Assembly (NCBI GenBank): GCA_015657535.1 | Contig: JADHZB010001966.1 | Span: 1-64,000, forward strand | Reading direction: 5' to 3' | Origin: Nephromyces sp. MM_2019 | Lineage: Eukaryota; Apicomplexa; Aconoidasida; Nephromycida | DNA: 64,000 nt | In this document: in pieces, positions 54,501-64,000 of the stretch | Layout: the number at the start of each line of letters is the position of its first letter | Position numbering within the stretch: the stretch's first letter is position 1 | Program-made: the position numbers and the translations under genes | Notes under the pieces: generated by a model | Database searches by the model: none | The model's input: only the letters and a program-made list of their open reading frames with translations | Told to the model about the DNA's origin: nothing

Positions 54501-54831
54501 TTATGCGAAAAGCAGAAATGAAAACGAGTTATCAAATAATAATTGTCACCCTGAAACTTCCTTTCAAAAAAATCAAATCTTAAAGTCACAAGGCTTCAAT
54601 TTTCATAATCATTCTAACAAATTTTCTGAGAGGCAAACTAGTGTAGGTGAAAACCAGGGATATAAACTTTTTAATGAAGCAGCAGTGAAATCTGATCCTT
54701 ATTATTACCACCGATCCAGCTCAAATAAGTTAAAATTGAATAGTATGCCATACACAAAACAAAGGCAAATGGTTAACGAATTTGAATCTAACTATCCCCC
54801 ACGGACACATTCAGACTCAGATTACCAATGA
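51594..54831 (+). CDS. FCP1/TIM50-like HAD-domain protein with Asn/Gln-rich tail
   Basis: About ten exons begin at ATG 51594. The first intron is 51688-51744 (57 nt), chosen because it alone restores phase. The last exon is 53014-54831. The region coded by 52261-53100 resembles an FCP1 homology domain: LLVDFDCISKTG stands where the DxDx(T/V) nucleophile motif belongs, then LRPFIPEFVHMVSMNYE, IFVADYKKYARFG, VEHLIERDPKRTILM, and DASEMLDILPKLAKI, which resembles 'D.eLl.LlPfL..i'. Such domains are Ser/Thr phosphatases of RNA polymerase II or inactive TIM50-type scaffolds. Here the catalytic pair reads D-F-D-C-I and the second half is divergent, so activity is uncertain. The rest of the protein, about 550 residues, is Asn/Gln/Ser-rich and probably disordered, with a Pro-Gln repeat tract. 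Confidence 0.6.
54076..54171 (+). repeat. In-frame 24-bp tandem repeat (PQPVNQTF units)
   Basis: Four near-identical 24-bp units encode the octapeptide PQPVNQTF (one unit has V for F). Degenerate units follow to about 54300 (PGNQP, IPQSYPQP, VPQAGLQT). The unit length keeps the reading frame, so copy number can vary without breaking the protein. Confidence 0.9.
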
Positions 54832-55126
54832 TATTTGTAAAAGATTCTGTATTGAAATAATTAGATAGTTATTTATCTATTAAGTAATATTTCAGGTATA
54901 AACTTGTAGCTATTTTCAAAAACAAACTAATTGTATTTGTAAAATGGAAAAATAATTCTCAATATAATCATTGAATCATAAAAGACCAGTTTTTGTGGAA
55001 AAGTTTGCTGGGAAGTTATTTTTTTGTAGCTACATTAAAAATCTAGAATTAATGTTTTAACTATTTGATTTATGAAAATAAAATTTCTAAACAAATTAGC
55101 TTAAGATTAGACAAGTCTATTTCGAA

Positions 55127-55752
55127 ATGCTAAGGACAGATTTGTTGCCATTGTTTGTTTTCTCAACATTGATTATGCTGAGTCACCTAATTGCTTTAAG
55201 AAGCCGAAATGATTTCAGTGATGGAGAATATAGATTTCGAGATTCAAAACCGAGTAATTTTTATGAATTCGAATCAAAATCCCTAAAATCTCACCATTTA
55301 AATGGTTAGTAATTTGCTTTCATCGATTAGTGGTAGTGTGTTTATGATCTAACTCTTTTAAATTTGTGATAGAAATTTTTAGCTTTTTGCCTGGATATAA
55401 ATGGAAAAATCTTGATCTAGTTGTTGCAGACAGTAGTTCTGTTACCTATATTCCAGTGAGTAAGAATGTTTTTGGTCAAGTGATAATAATCAAAAAAGGA
55501 AACTGTGAAGTTAGTAAATCATGCCTATTCCTAAACAATCACTTAAAACCTAATCTGTAAGATTCAAAATGTTGGAACTAATCCCAAAACGTAAGTATAA
55601 ATAGATTGGCTTAAAAATTCTTCATAGAAACTTTAGAGTAATACTCAATATAGGTTCAGAGGGACCAGTCATCCTTCATATGGCTAGGAATAGGAGTGAT
55701 ACTAGTCGTATACAAGTATAAAATGTCTTGTATAATTCAACACTCTATTTAG
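55127..55752 (+). CDS. Putative secretory or type I membrane protein, unknown
   Basis: Starts at ATG 55127 with a clear signal peptide (LLPLFVFSTLIMLSHLIA). Exon 1 ends 55304 (GTTAGT). Exon 2 starts 55373 and reads EIFSFLPGYKWKNLDLVVAD and FGQVIIIKKGNCEV. A third exon from 55654 can be read in phase 0 as SSFIWLGIGVILVVYKYK, a possible C-terminal TM helix, if exon 2 ends at the strong GTGAGTAAG donor near 55460 or at GTTAGT near 55514. Another frame of the same exon gives EGPVILHMARNRSDTSRIQ and would lead on into the next exons. I cannot choose between these by eye. No family was recognised. Confidence 0.45.
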
Positions 55753-56072
55753 TGTTGTGTACTGTTAGATCAATGACATAGCAGGGACTCTTGTGGGTGA
55801 TGTAAAGAACCAAAATTATAATAATTAAAATGTAAAACTTAGAGCATAAAGAACTATCAAAGCTATAATATAAATAGGAGGAATAATATAGTGGGTGATC
55901 TTGGTGATACTCTAAATGGGTAAAAATTATTTGATCTAGTTATCCTAGAAAAAAAATCCTATTAGAATTTTATTAATTGCACAAGTTTCTAAATTTGACA
56001 TTCATAAGGCTGGTTGGTTTTTAAAATTTTGTAAATTGCTTTATAGTGATTCCCTTTTAAGACCAAATAGTT

Positions 56073-56351
56073 CCGCAAGCAATGGGAAAAATACTGGCTC
56101 CCCGAAGCTTTAACAAATCAGGATTATTTATTAAAGTAAAGATTTTTATAAAAATTTTTCTTATCTTCAGATTTGATATCTTCATAGATATATAAAAAGC
56201 TCGAGGTATATAATGTAGGAGACTCGCCTAGAACTTTTTTGGCGAATTTCGCAAAGGATGGCCCAACACGTATAAAAATCACCCCTCATATTTTAGAAAC
56301 TAGCCAAATAATTATTTATAATTGCGGTACACTTTTAGGGCCTGTACAATA
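56073..56351 (+). CDS. Exons of a lumenal-type protein, weak TRAP-beta resemblance
   Basis: Two phase-0 exons, 56073-56134 and 56192-56351, read AMGKILAPRSFNKSGLFIK, then YKKLEVYNVGDSPRTFLANF and ITPHILETSQIIIYNCGTL, ending in TAG. The pairing of 'ilA.rs.n...' with 'l.vyNVGdspa' recalls the translocon-associated protein beta subunit, but the match is short and the expected C-terminal TM helix is not seen. It may be the 3' part of the gene starting at 55127, whose signal peptide it would need, or a separate gene with an unseen start. Confidence 0.35.
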
Positions 56352-57537
56352 GTATACCAAATATAAAATTCGAATTGATTGAGATATTTAAATAGTTATT
56401 ATAAATAAGGCTCAAAGATTCTTAAAGATTTTCATGAAATACAAGTCATTAAGCACAAGATTTAATATTTGTTAAACTCTGTCCTTGTTCGTAAAAGATA
56501 AAGGAAATTTAAATCTATATGTAGGCAGATTCTTTGCATATATTACTCATCATAATATGAGAGCTCAGAATTTGTTGTAATTAAGCCCGAGGAGAAAGAT
56601 ATAATTTAATATTCTCAAACTATGAATCACATCAAAAAACTTTATATCAAATATAGTTTTAGATTTAATGATTTCATTAGTTTTGGAACGTGATCTATAA
56701 AAGTTTAATGTCATAACTAAAATGGCTAGGGTATCAATCAAATTGCCATTAATCTGATTGTCCAAAATTGTTTTTTTAAGAGATGTATGAAAAGTTGGTA
56801 AAGATATAACTCTAAAATATTTGCAAAATTGATTTTTTTGAGCTTAAGCGCTTGTAAAAACGGAGTGTTTTTAAAGCCAGTTTTGTATTTATAACTATCA
56901 AGCCGAAAATAATTAACTTTAAGTTCGAGAGACCAATTAACCCAGCATTACTGCCTTTTTATTTAACAACTCTTTCAAAAGTGGATTCTATATTCATCGA
57001 ATTAATTACAAATACTTTTCAAAACCCATTTTATCAATAGAAAAGTGCAGGTATTAAAAGTATAAGCTCATGGGCAGTTTTCTTACTTAAGAAAACACTT
57101 ATAACCTTTTGTTTTTACTTTGATAGGCATGAATCCAAAAACAGGCATACATAACAAATGCATATGAAATCATCTAGCAACAGATTTAAAGATTAACCCA
57201 TAGATCCTACCNCCCCCCACTTACCTTCTGTTAGACATTTAAACATGTATATAAATTTAGCCTATGTATTCTAAAGTTTCTTCTTTTTGCATAATTTCTT
57301 TCGTCACATATTCTTTTACTGTATGCAATTAGAGTTATATACTTGGTCAAAGAGATTTTATCCTGAATTAGATGGCTTTAAGTGTAGACACATAAACTTA
57401 GCTTGCTGGATAATCTTTATAATTATTTGTTTCTTCTTCTAACTTGATCAAAGTTAGTACACTGAGTTTTAAATCTTTACAACCAATTCTGTTTCTTTAA
57501 CCAGTTAATAACAGAAAACACTTTCTTATTCTTGAAA
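56352..57537. other. Intergenic region upstream of RPS9
   Basis: AT-rich, becoming T/C-rich near the RPS9 start, as expected for a ribosomal-protein promoter and 5' leader. It contains the only ambiguous base of the window (N at 57212) inside a C-run. Confidence 0.45.
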
Positions 57538-58841
57538 ATGGTAAAATCATACAGATCACGCACAAAAACTGCCCGTAACCCCAAACGTCCTTTTGAGAAG
57601 GTAAACCAAAACTTTTCAATTCGAATAAGAATAAACTAACATTCTTTACCGTGAGAATCTCTCTCATATCTTCCATTATATAATACTGGCTTTAAGAACT
57701 TGTAACAATACTCTTTTTACACTATCTTCCCCTAAGAGGATACACTTATTAATCTTCCTTATATGTAAATAATTAGTATTCTGTAAGAATAAAATTCAAA
57801 CCATTCTCAGTAAGTTCTTGATAAGCAGTAAAATATCTCCAATGGTAGCTGTTTTGTTTTTAAGAATTGTAGAATAGATTTTTTTTAAGATTAAATCCAC
57901 TTTCTTAACTAGGGAAGATACATATAAATATCAATTGACACATAGAATCCCAGATATGTAAGCACAACATTTTCAACCTATTCGAATCTTAACTTATGTC
58001 AGGAACGTCTTGACCAAGAGCTTAAAGTCATTGGCGAGTATGGCTTGAAAAATAAGAGGGAAGTATGGAGGTATGCAATTCATATTATAGTAGCTACTTA
58101 ATATCCCAATATTTAGGCATTATTAAAGAAATACATTTCTAAGAGTTAAAATTAATCTCATTAATGATTTTTATTACAGAGTTCAATATGCATTAGCAAA
58201 AATCCGAACAGCTGCCCGAGAATTATTAACATTGGATGAGAAAGATCCAAGAAGAACTTTCCAAGGTATAAATTTGCTCGCAAATCTAGCTATAAACACA
58301 GCATAGAGCTAACAAATTTGAAACTTATAAAATTTTTAAAAACAACAACACAACTAATTGTTAATTCTAAGTATATTCAAATTAATCACTGAATAAGCTC
58401 GATGCAATTTCGAGGTTTATTTTTATTTTTGAACATAACTTAACATTTTTATTAATTCCTCGATTTTTCACAGGCACTGCTCTTCTAAGACGTATGGCTC
58501 GTCTCGGCCTTCTCTCAGAAAGTGAACAGAAATTGGATTATGTCCTTGGTCTAACAGCTTATAAATTTATGGATCGACGCTTACAAACTAAAGTGTTCCG
58601 TCTGGGTCTAGCAAAATCTATTCATCACGCACGTGTACTCATTCGCCAACGTCATATCCGTGTCAACTCACATATTGTCGATATTCCATCCTTTATGGTT
58701 CGTTTGGATAGTGAAAAACATGTTTTATTCGCAACTACATCAGCCTTTGGTGGTGGCAAACCAGGACGTACCAGAAGAAAAACTATTAAACGACTGGCAA
58801 AGGGTGGTAACGCTGATGATGACAATGATGCAGATGAATAA
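57538..58841 (+). CDS. RPS9: 40S ribosomal protein S9 (uS4)
   Basis: Four exons (57538-57600, 58003-58070, 58180-58265, 58474-58841) give exactly 194 residues, the usual eukaryotic length. The sequence follows eukaryotic S9 throughout: [43 protein letters not shown], the S4 RNA-binding domain with [20 protein letters not shown] and [20 protein letters not shown], then [11 protein letters not shown]. It belongs to the cytosolic small subunit and is important for decoding fidelity and early 18S assembly. The C-terminus is unusually acidic (ADDDNDADE). The start is the ATG in GAAAATGG, which gives the normal N-terminus. Confidence 0.98.
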
Positions 58842-59124
58842 CTGCTTTACAATCTGTTTTTAGAATCGTTTACTAATTATTATTTTCAACTTACTGAAAT
58901 ATTTGATAACAAACTATATTTTCTCAACAACTTAAATATGATTAAAATATTTTAATAAGCCATTAATAAGCAAATAAGATATTAGTTAAAAAGTTGGTAT
59001 TTTAGGGGGGGGGGATGAGTTTTAAATGTAAGTTTAAAAAAATAACATTTCATGATAAGAATTATTTCAAATAAATATTATTTGTTTTAAGAAAAAAATA
59101 AATTGAGTTATGGTTATTTGGAGA
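58842..59124. other. Convergent spacer with G10 run
   Basis: Short spacer between the 3' ends of RPS9 and V-ATPase subunit F. It holds a run of ten G at 59005-59014, striking in such an AT-rich genome. Confidence 0.6.
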
Positions 59125-60141
59125 TCAGTGTTCAGGTATAACTCCTCCAAAGAACATTTTTACTCGTTGCATCACCGAGTCCTATCAAATATGTATAACG
59201 CAGAATAATATATAAATATGGATAGTAAAAGTTTATTTACAAAATGTAAATTTTTATGAAAGTAGTGTACAAATAAATCTGTTGATAATATAATTCTTGT
59301 GAAAATTAACAGAAAATGAAATTAATAGGCAAATTTGTTAATACAAATTAGGGAAAGGTATATATAGTGGATTAGATATAATTTCACCTTATTGGGGTCA
59401 TAGGGCTTATCCTTGCTTGGAAGTTCGAGAATGGTAGGTATAATACTTGTGTGTAGATCAACAATAGTTCTAATTTCATCCGCAATCTGATAAATGTAGA
59501 TTTTATTTCAGATGTATTATCCTATATGTATTCTACTATTAGTCGAAGAGTAGAAGTCTAGGTTTCTTTTAATTTAAAATGTACTTTCTGAAAAATCGTA
59601 GCTTTATATATATTTAGTGTGTCTATGTATGCAAGCTTTACATATTGATTTATAAGGATGATGCCTGTATCACGTCTTTCCACAAAATCTTTGAAAGCAT
59701 TCTCGATTTCACTTGTTTTTGTTTCTAAATAAGGGGGATGTATTATCGTAAATTTATTATATTAGTATGTCATTAGTTGTCAAAAACACTAAGATTATAA
59801 TTTCCAGTACTTTGATCAACAACTAGAAAATTTGTGTTGCCTAAAGCGTCTCTCATCCCAGTTCCTGTGAGGAGGAAGCCGGTAACTGTATCCTATAATC
59901 AGAAAATAAAAGTGTGTAGTTTAATGAAGTTTAAATTAGTCAAGGCAAAAGGATGAGTCATAAAGCATATATCTCACAGTAATTCAAATACCAACTTATT
60001 ATAGCAGTAAATTCGCTTCAATATTGGAAAAAGTTTTTATCACGAGCATATCAATGTCTAGGACATTGAACTGCTAACCTCATCTCCAATGACACAGACT
60101 TTTAAGTCTGTTCCCCCCTGTATGTTATCCTTTTTAACCAT
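59125..60141 (-). CDS. V-type proton ATPase subunit F
   Basis: Five exons start at ATG 60141: 60079-60141, about 59819-59892, about 59636-59729, about 59388-59490 and 59125-59172. They read in phase: LKVCVIGDE, then DTVTGFLLTGTGMRDALGNT and NFLVVDQ, then KTSEIENAFKDFVERRDTGI, then IADEIRTIVDLH and PTILELPSKDKPYDPNK, and finally DSVMQRVKMFFG. This is the complete small subunit F (Vma7 type, about 120 residues), a central-stalk component coupling ATP hydrolysis in V1 to proton pumping. It acts on acidic compartments and, in apicomplexans, also at the plasma membrane. Confidence 0.94.
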
Positions 60142-62399
60142 TATAAAATAAAGCTTTAAAAGGAAGGTAATGGTTTTAAGATTTAGATTTAAGATGTATC
60201 AAATTCGAAGCAAAAAGCAGTAAAGCAATGCTTTATTACAAATGCCGACGAATCTAATATTGCTTTTCAGTGGAAGTTGATAGTAAAGAGTGGCGCCAAT
60301 TTGAAATTTTCAAGGATTGCTTGGTCCTATAAGATTGATATTGGTAGCTCAGTGTAGATTGGAAATCTTCCGATAAAAGAGTGTATGAAATAATTTTTAA
60401 ATTGTTATATAACGCATTTATTGTCAGAATGACATAGTAATTCAGTGCAAATGCAGTGAAAAGTAAATTTGTGTGTACCAATTTTTTTAGGTAATCCTCG
60501 AGTTCTTATTGGTTTCGAGAGAAAGGCTAAAACATTAGAAGATGCGATGCTATAGATTTAAAAGTTTTGATAAAAATTTGCAAGAAGCATGTGGGTTGAT
60601 TTTCAATCAATTCTTTTGGCCTGGCTTGAAAACAATTCCGACTATGTTATAACATTAAAAAATTCTCTATGTGATATTGATCTATGAAACAATCAACACA
60701 AGTTGAAGCAAATAACCTCGCTTATAAGTTATTAACAATACTTTTTTAGATTCCTTTTTCAAAATTATCTTAAAATAAGCTCAACAAAAATATCATTGTG
60801 TAGAATTTGTGTAAATCAGACAAGTTTATTGAGACGAACTAATTTTTCCTCTATTAAACTCTACTGAAGTTTTTCAAAGAGCTTCTTGCTCAATTAAAAA
60901 TTACTATTTATACGCTAAATATACAACGAACAATTACAAGTACACCTCCGATTACACCAACCCTTTCACACACTTTCATATAGTTGGGTGTTGTACGTTT
61001 ATTAATTAAATACTTTGTATAACTAGGCATATTTAAAGCTTTATGGTTAACTAATAATTCTAAATGTTAGCTGTAAAAAAACTTTACAATGCCAAAAATT
61101 TTTGCGACACAAAACCAGACTTGAACACACTCACTCAACAAATAAGCAAAGCCTACAAACCAAGTTAAAATTTACTACCTAACACACACTAGATGCACTA
61201 AGCAATTTTTCTTCCATAAATACACAATCATAGCCACCCAACCAATATAAGATACAATGGTTAGGCCAAACTGTTAACTCCTCAAAAAATTATTGCTACG
61301 CTCGGCTACAAAACTAAAACAAATACGTGACTAACAAACATGCTGACCAATTAGTAAACAAAATTTAAACGTAGCAAATGTATACCTCCACACAACTTGT
61401 AAAAACCTTGAAAGTTGTTTCGAATAAAATATATCTGATATAGATAAGCCAAAATATGCCTCAAAACAGATTGCAGAAACTTTTACTTAATTATCAAAGT
61501 TATAAATTAAAACAACAATGCTTAATTAACCTAACAAAATAAATACAATAATTGACCTGATTGAACCCTCAATCCTAAATAACACCTCAATCTTGCACAA
61601 TGGCTATTATCAGTTCAAATTCTTTTGGATATTTTTATTTCTGACTTTGGTACCAAATGAGTAATTTTAAACTGTAGCGATTCTATAATTACTGTTTTAC
61701 CATAGACACTTTGTTAGACTTCTACACAAACTCAAACGCTTTTAAATTTAAAAGAAAATGTAAATTTAATTATCCTATTTAAGCTTGCTCACAACTCATA
61801 ATACTTTAATTAACTTGTAAGCTAAATCCATGATTAATTGGGAAAAATTTGTCTTTAGTAATTTACATTATGAATATGTTAAAATCTAGTTTAGATTTGA
61901 GAACTAGTTCTAAAAAGTGAAGATACATTTTGATCTTAATGGCTTATAATTAAAAAATTGAAACATTGGCAGAGAAATGTCTCCTATATTTTAAAAACAT
62001 AGCTTTAATAAGTCTTAATAAGAGCAAAAAAAATGTTTCCCTGAGCTTTATTAGGGTGTTGTCACTTTTCTTTTATGGAAATAACCCAGTTGCCTTATTT
62101 AGATATAAATGATTTTTATACAAGTTGTAATAAGTGATAAATAAAATTCTAATCAAATAGATTAATACATGAATACGGAGCCTATTGACAAAAAGTCAGA
62201 AATTTTAGATTATATGATAATTAAAGGTTATATTTCCAAATAGATTTTAATCTTTAAACAACGGATGCAAAGTGCTCAAAATTGCCCATTATTGTATACA
62301 AATGTCCTACTACTTTAGGGATTAATTTTTAGCAGTATTCAGAGAATGTGGGCGGTTGCTCTATTGAGTTAAACAATGGTATATAAGTTTTCAACTCGA
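60142..62399. other. Long intergenic region with A/C-skewed block
   Basis: No gene was recognised. Between about 60880 and 61420 the plus strand becomes visibly A- and C-rich and G-poor, unlike the flanks. No ORF of note and no RNA fold could be established by eye. Confidence 0.4.
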
Positions 62400-63110
62400 A
62401 GATGATGATATTATTCTTATAATTGGATATTATTTACTCCTTTAGCTCCTCTTTTTATTTTTGTATAAGCGTATGAATATGTGAACTTACCTAATCCTCT
62501 TTCTCCTATAGTTAAGATAAATTCCTCATTTTGAGCAAATTCTAGTATTTGTTCTTGATTTATACCATCAACTTTAACATTTTTAATAAATGATTTAATG
62601 TATTAGGGTCTCCTTTCTTAATAGCATCAATAATTTTTAGTCTACTCTCTAATGAGATAGAAAGGTAAGCGCTTTTCAAATCAAAAACAACTTCAAAACC
62701 ATTGATAATATCTAGAGACACTACTTTATCTTCTTTTGTTAACCGAATAGCATTAATTACAAAAGTTTTACTTGATTTGAAAAGTCTTAAATCCTGCACC
62801 TGAAATCTGATGATCTTCCCCAGTCTTGTAGAAACTATAACATGATTTTCTTCTGGTGCTGTTTTAACATCAACTAACTCTTTTTTTTTCAACTCCAATT
62901 GCTATTTTTCCAATAAAAGGAATATTAACGAAATCTAAAATGCTATTACGCTTTGCTTGTCTATTAGATGTTAAAAACACCAAAGATAAATGCTTAAGAG
63001 AGCTAACATTTCTAGATAAAGACATTATAGTAGCAATTTTCTCATTCTCTTGAGAGAACTGTATCATGTTTGCAATATGTTTTCCCTTATGTTTTATCAG
63101 ACAATAAAAA
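62400..63110 (-). pseudogene. gyrA: Bacterial DNA gyrase subunit A, C-terminal fragment, frame-broken
   Basis: Read right to left across three frames, this is the second half of the GyrA beta-pinwheel, the DNA-wrapping domain of bacterial gyrase. The first frame has KGKHIANMIQF and LDFVNIPFIGKIAI. After a break at a T9 run (62881-62889) comes VIVSTRLGKIIRFQVQDLRL and DKVVSLDI. After another break near 62580 comes VDGINQEQILEFAQNEEF, then ILTIGERGLGKF, ending at a stop at 62417. The pattern (GKIAI, then LATklGK.iRF, then LAeNE.fiLTvtE.GyGK) is that of alphaproteobacterial, and especially Rickettsiales, gyrase. There are no introns and no N-terminal half. It lies directly against the HscA fragment on the same strand. 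A nucleus-encoded apicoplast gyrase is the alternative, but the frameshifts and truncation argue against it. Confidence 0.8.
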
Positions 63111-63540
63111 TTTTTTTACCTCTCTAATTTTTAATATAGCATCTAACTTAGCTCTGTGGAGCAATGTTTGATTGTAATCTAACTTAGCCTTCTGATAAGA
63201 ATTATCCAACACATCATTTATCATTTTTTTACTCAAATCTTTTAAAATATTAATTCCACGAGATATAAAATTTGCAACATTATTCTTATCCTTAGCACTA
63301 AAATATAACATACCATTAACATCCACATGAAAAGTAATTTCTATCTTCACTTGGCCTGCAAATTTGGGTTCTAAATTGGATAACCCACAAAAAACTAAAA
63401 AGATACAATCTTTAGCAAATTCTCTCTCCTTGTAAAATTTTAATTTTTATCGCAATCTGATTATCTATAAATGTAGTAAATTCTTTTGTCACAAAATAAG
63501 GCAGAGGAGTGTTTCTCAAAATAATTTTCTTTAATTTTTG
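63087..63540 (-). pseudogene. hscA: Bacterial HscA (Fe-S assembly Hsp70), C-terminal fragment, frame-broken
   Basis: Two frames contain the substrate-binding domain of an Hsp70. The first has IILRNTPLP, EFTTFIDNQ and ILQGER. It breaks at a shortened GA repeat near 63420 and resumes as EFAKDC, then FAGQVKIEITFHVDVNGML, FSAKDK and NSYQKAKLDYNQTLLHRAKL. The 'EFTTf.DNQ', 'QGERE...DC' and 'I.ITF.VD.NGmL' features fit HscA rather than DnaK or mitochondrial Hsp70, and HscA serves ISC iron-sulfur assembly. The ATPase domain is missing and the C-terminal lid is cut where the GyrA-like sequence begins. No introns are seen. The resemblance is best to alphaproteobacterial HscA, judged from family knowledge without a search. 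Confidence 0.78.
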
Positions 63541-64000
63541 ATGATGCTTTGTTTGTAGGATATTTTCCATGATTATTACAAGATTTGCTCAAGTACATTC
63601 ACAAGGGGTTGTTTCAATGAGAATTACATGGAGCATTATATAATAGATTTAAACTAGCACAGGGTTTGTGTCTAATCATAAAAAATAAAATTCAATTTAA
63701 AATTTGAATTTTTGCTAAATAAATAAATGTAAAATCTCTCATAAAATGGCAAATGTGCCAATTTTTCGATTTTTACGCTTAGTCAAATTAAACTCAAAGT
63801 TTATGATACAATGTTTTTCCTTTGAGCCATGCTATAATTAAAATCTAGCTCTTCCACTCTAAATAACTTTAATAGCATGAAGTAGCCTTTTTAACTTGTT
63901 TATTCTAACATGTATCATTATGAGCTGCTAGGATTTGGTACGAATTTCTAGAATAAAGCAACTGACCCCTGACCAACTTATTAAACGTGAAATTAAATAA
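63541..64000. other. Right edge, no recognised gene
   Basis: AT-rich. If the HscA fragment were longer, its ATPase domain would lie here on the minus strand, but I could not read any Hsp70 ATPase motif. A short inverted repeat (GGCAAATGTGCC) lies near 63748. Confidence 0.35.

Noticed and set aside
62400..63540. Functional nucleus-encoded apicoplast gyrase or organellar Hsp70
   Set aside because: Both pieces lack their catalytic or N-terminal parts, have several frame breaks and no introns or leader, and the Hsp70 is of HscA rather than DnaK type.
1..64000. CRISPR arrays, rRNA genes, transposons or integrases
   Set aside because: No regularly spaced repeats, rRNA cores, terminal inverted repeats or transposase motifs were seen by reading. 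A covariance-model scan would be needed to exclude tRNAs and small RNAs.

Overview
The window is nuclear DNA from an AT-rich, intron-rich protist, most probably an apicomplexan. Nearly every gene is split into short exons with clean GT...AG borders, and conserved motifs continue in phase across the junctions. Introns run from about 57 nt to several hundred nt, and TAA, TAG and TGA all act as stops. Three things point to an apicomplexan. One is a nuclear bL17 with a signal-plus-transit leader, as expected for an apicoplast protein. Another is a large SUB-type subtilisin. The third is the general mixture of Asn-rich and eukaryotic housekeeping proteins. The species is not identified.

Layout, left to right. 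325-5690 (+): long 5'-incomplete gene with weak gamma-tubulin-complex resemblance. 6153-8830 (-): polytopic membrane protein. 10172-11184 (-): apicoplast-type bL17. 13033-16081 (+): subtilisin-like protease. 17324-19641 (+): NudC/CS-domain protein. 20627-24846 (-): folylpolyglutamate/dihydrofolate synthase. 26656-28511 (+): small four-helix membrane protein of COPI-associated/TVP15 type. 29164-37705 (-): CFAP70-like axonemal protein. 39175-42265 (+): NIPA-type Mg2+ transporter. 42732-44885 (-): uL15 with a very long N-terminal extension. 45131-45905 (+): candidate small gene. 45902-49803 (-): Argonaute with all four slicer residues. 51594-54831 (+): FCP1/TIM50-like HAD protein with an Asn/Gln-rich tail and octapeptide repeats. 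55127-56351 (+): one or two secretory-pathway genes, models uncertain. 57538-58841 (+): cytosolic uS4/RPS9. 59125-60141 (-): V-ATPase subunit F. The rest is non-coding AT-rich sequence.

The right end (about 62400-63540, minus strand) is different. It holds intronless, frame-broken remains of two bacterial genes, the C-terminal part of HscA (Fe-S cluster Hsp70) fused head-to-tail to the C-terminal beta-pinwheel part of GyrA. Both look alphaproteobacterial, of Rickettsiales style. This looks like decayed endosymbiont DNA in the nuclear genome, or an assembly join to an endosymbiont pseudogene, and it is the most unusual item here.

Biologically the set combines RNA silencing (Argonaute), organelle translation (bL17, uL15), secretion and processing (subtilisin), a flagellated life stage (CFAP70), folate metabolism, ion transport and acidification. 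No operons, CRISPR arrays, rRNA genes or intact mobile elements were seen. tRNA genes were not searched exhaustively. Exon borders were read by eye and may be off by a few bases.
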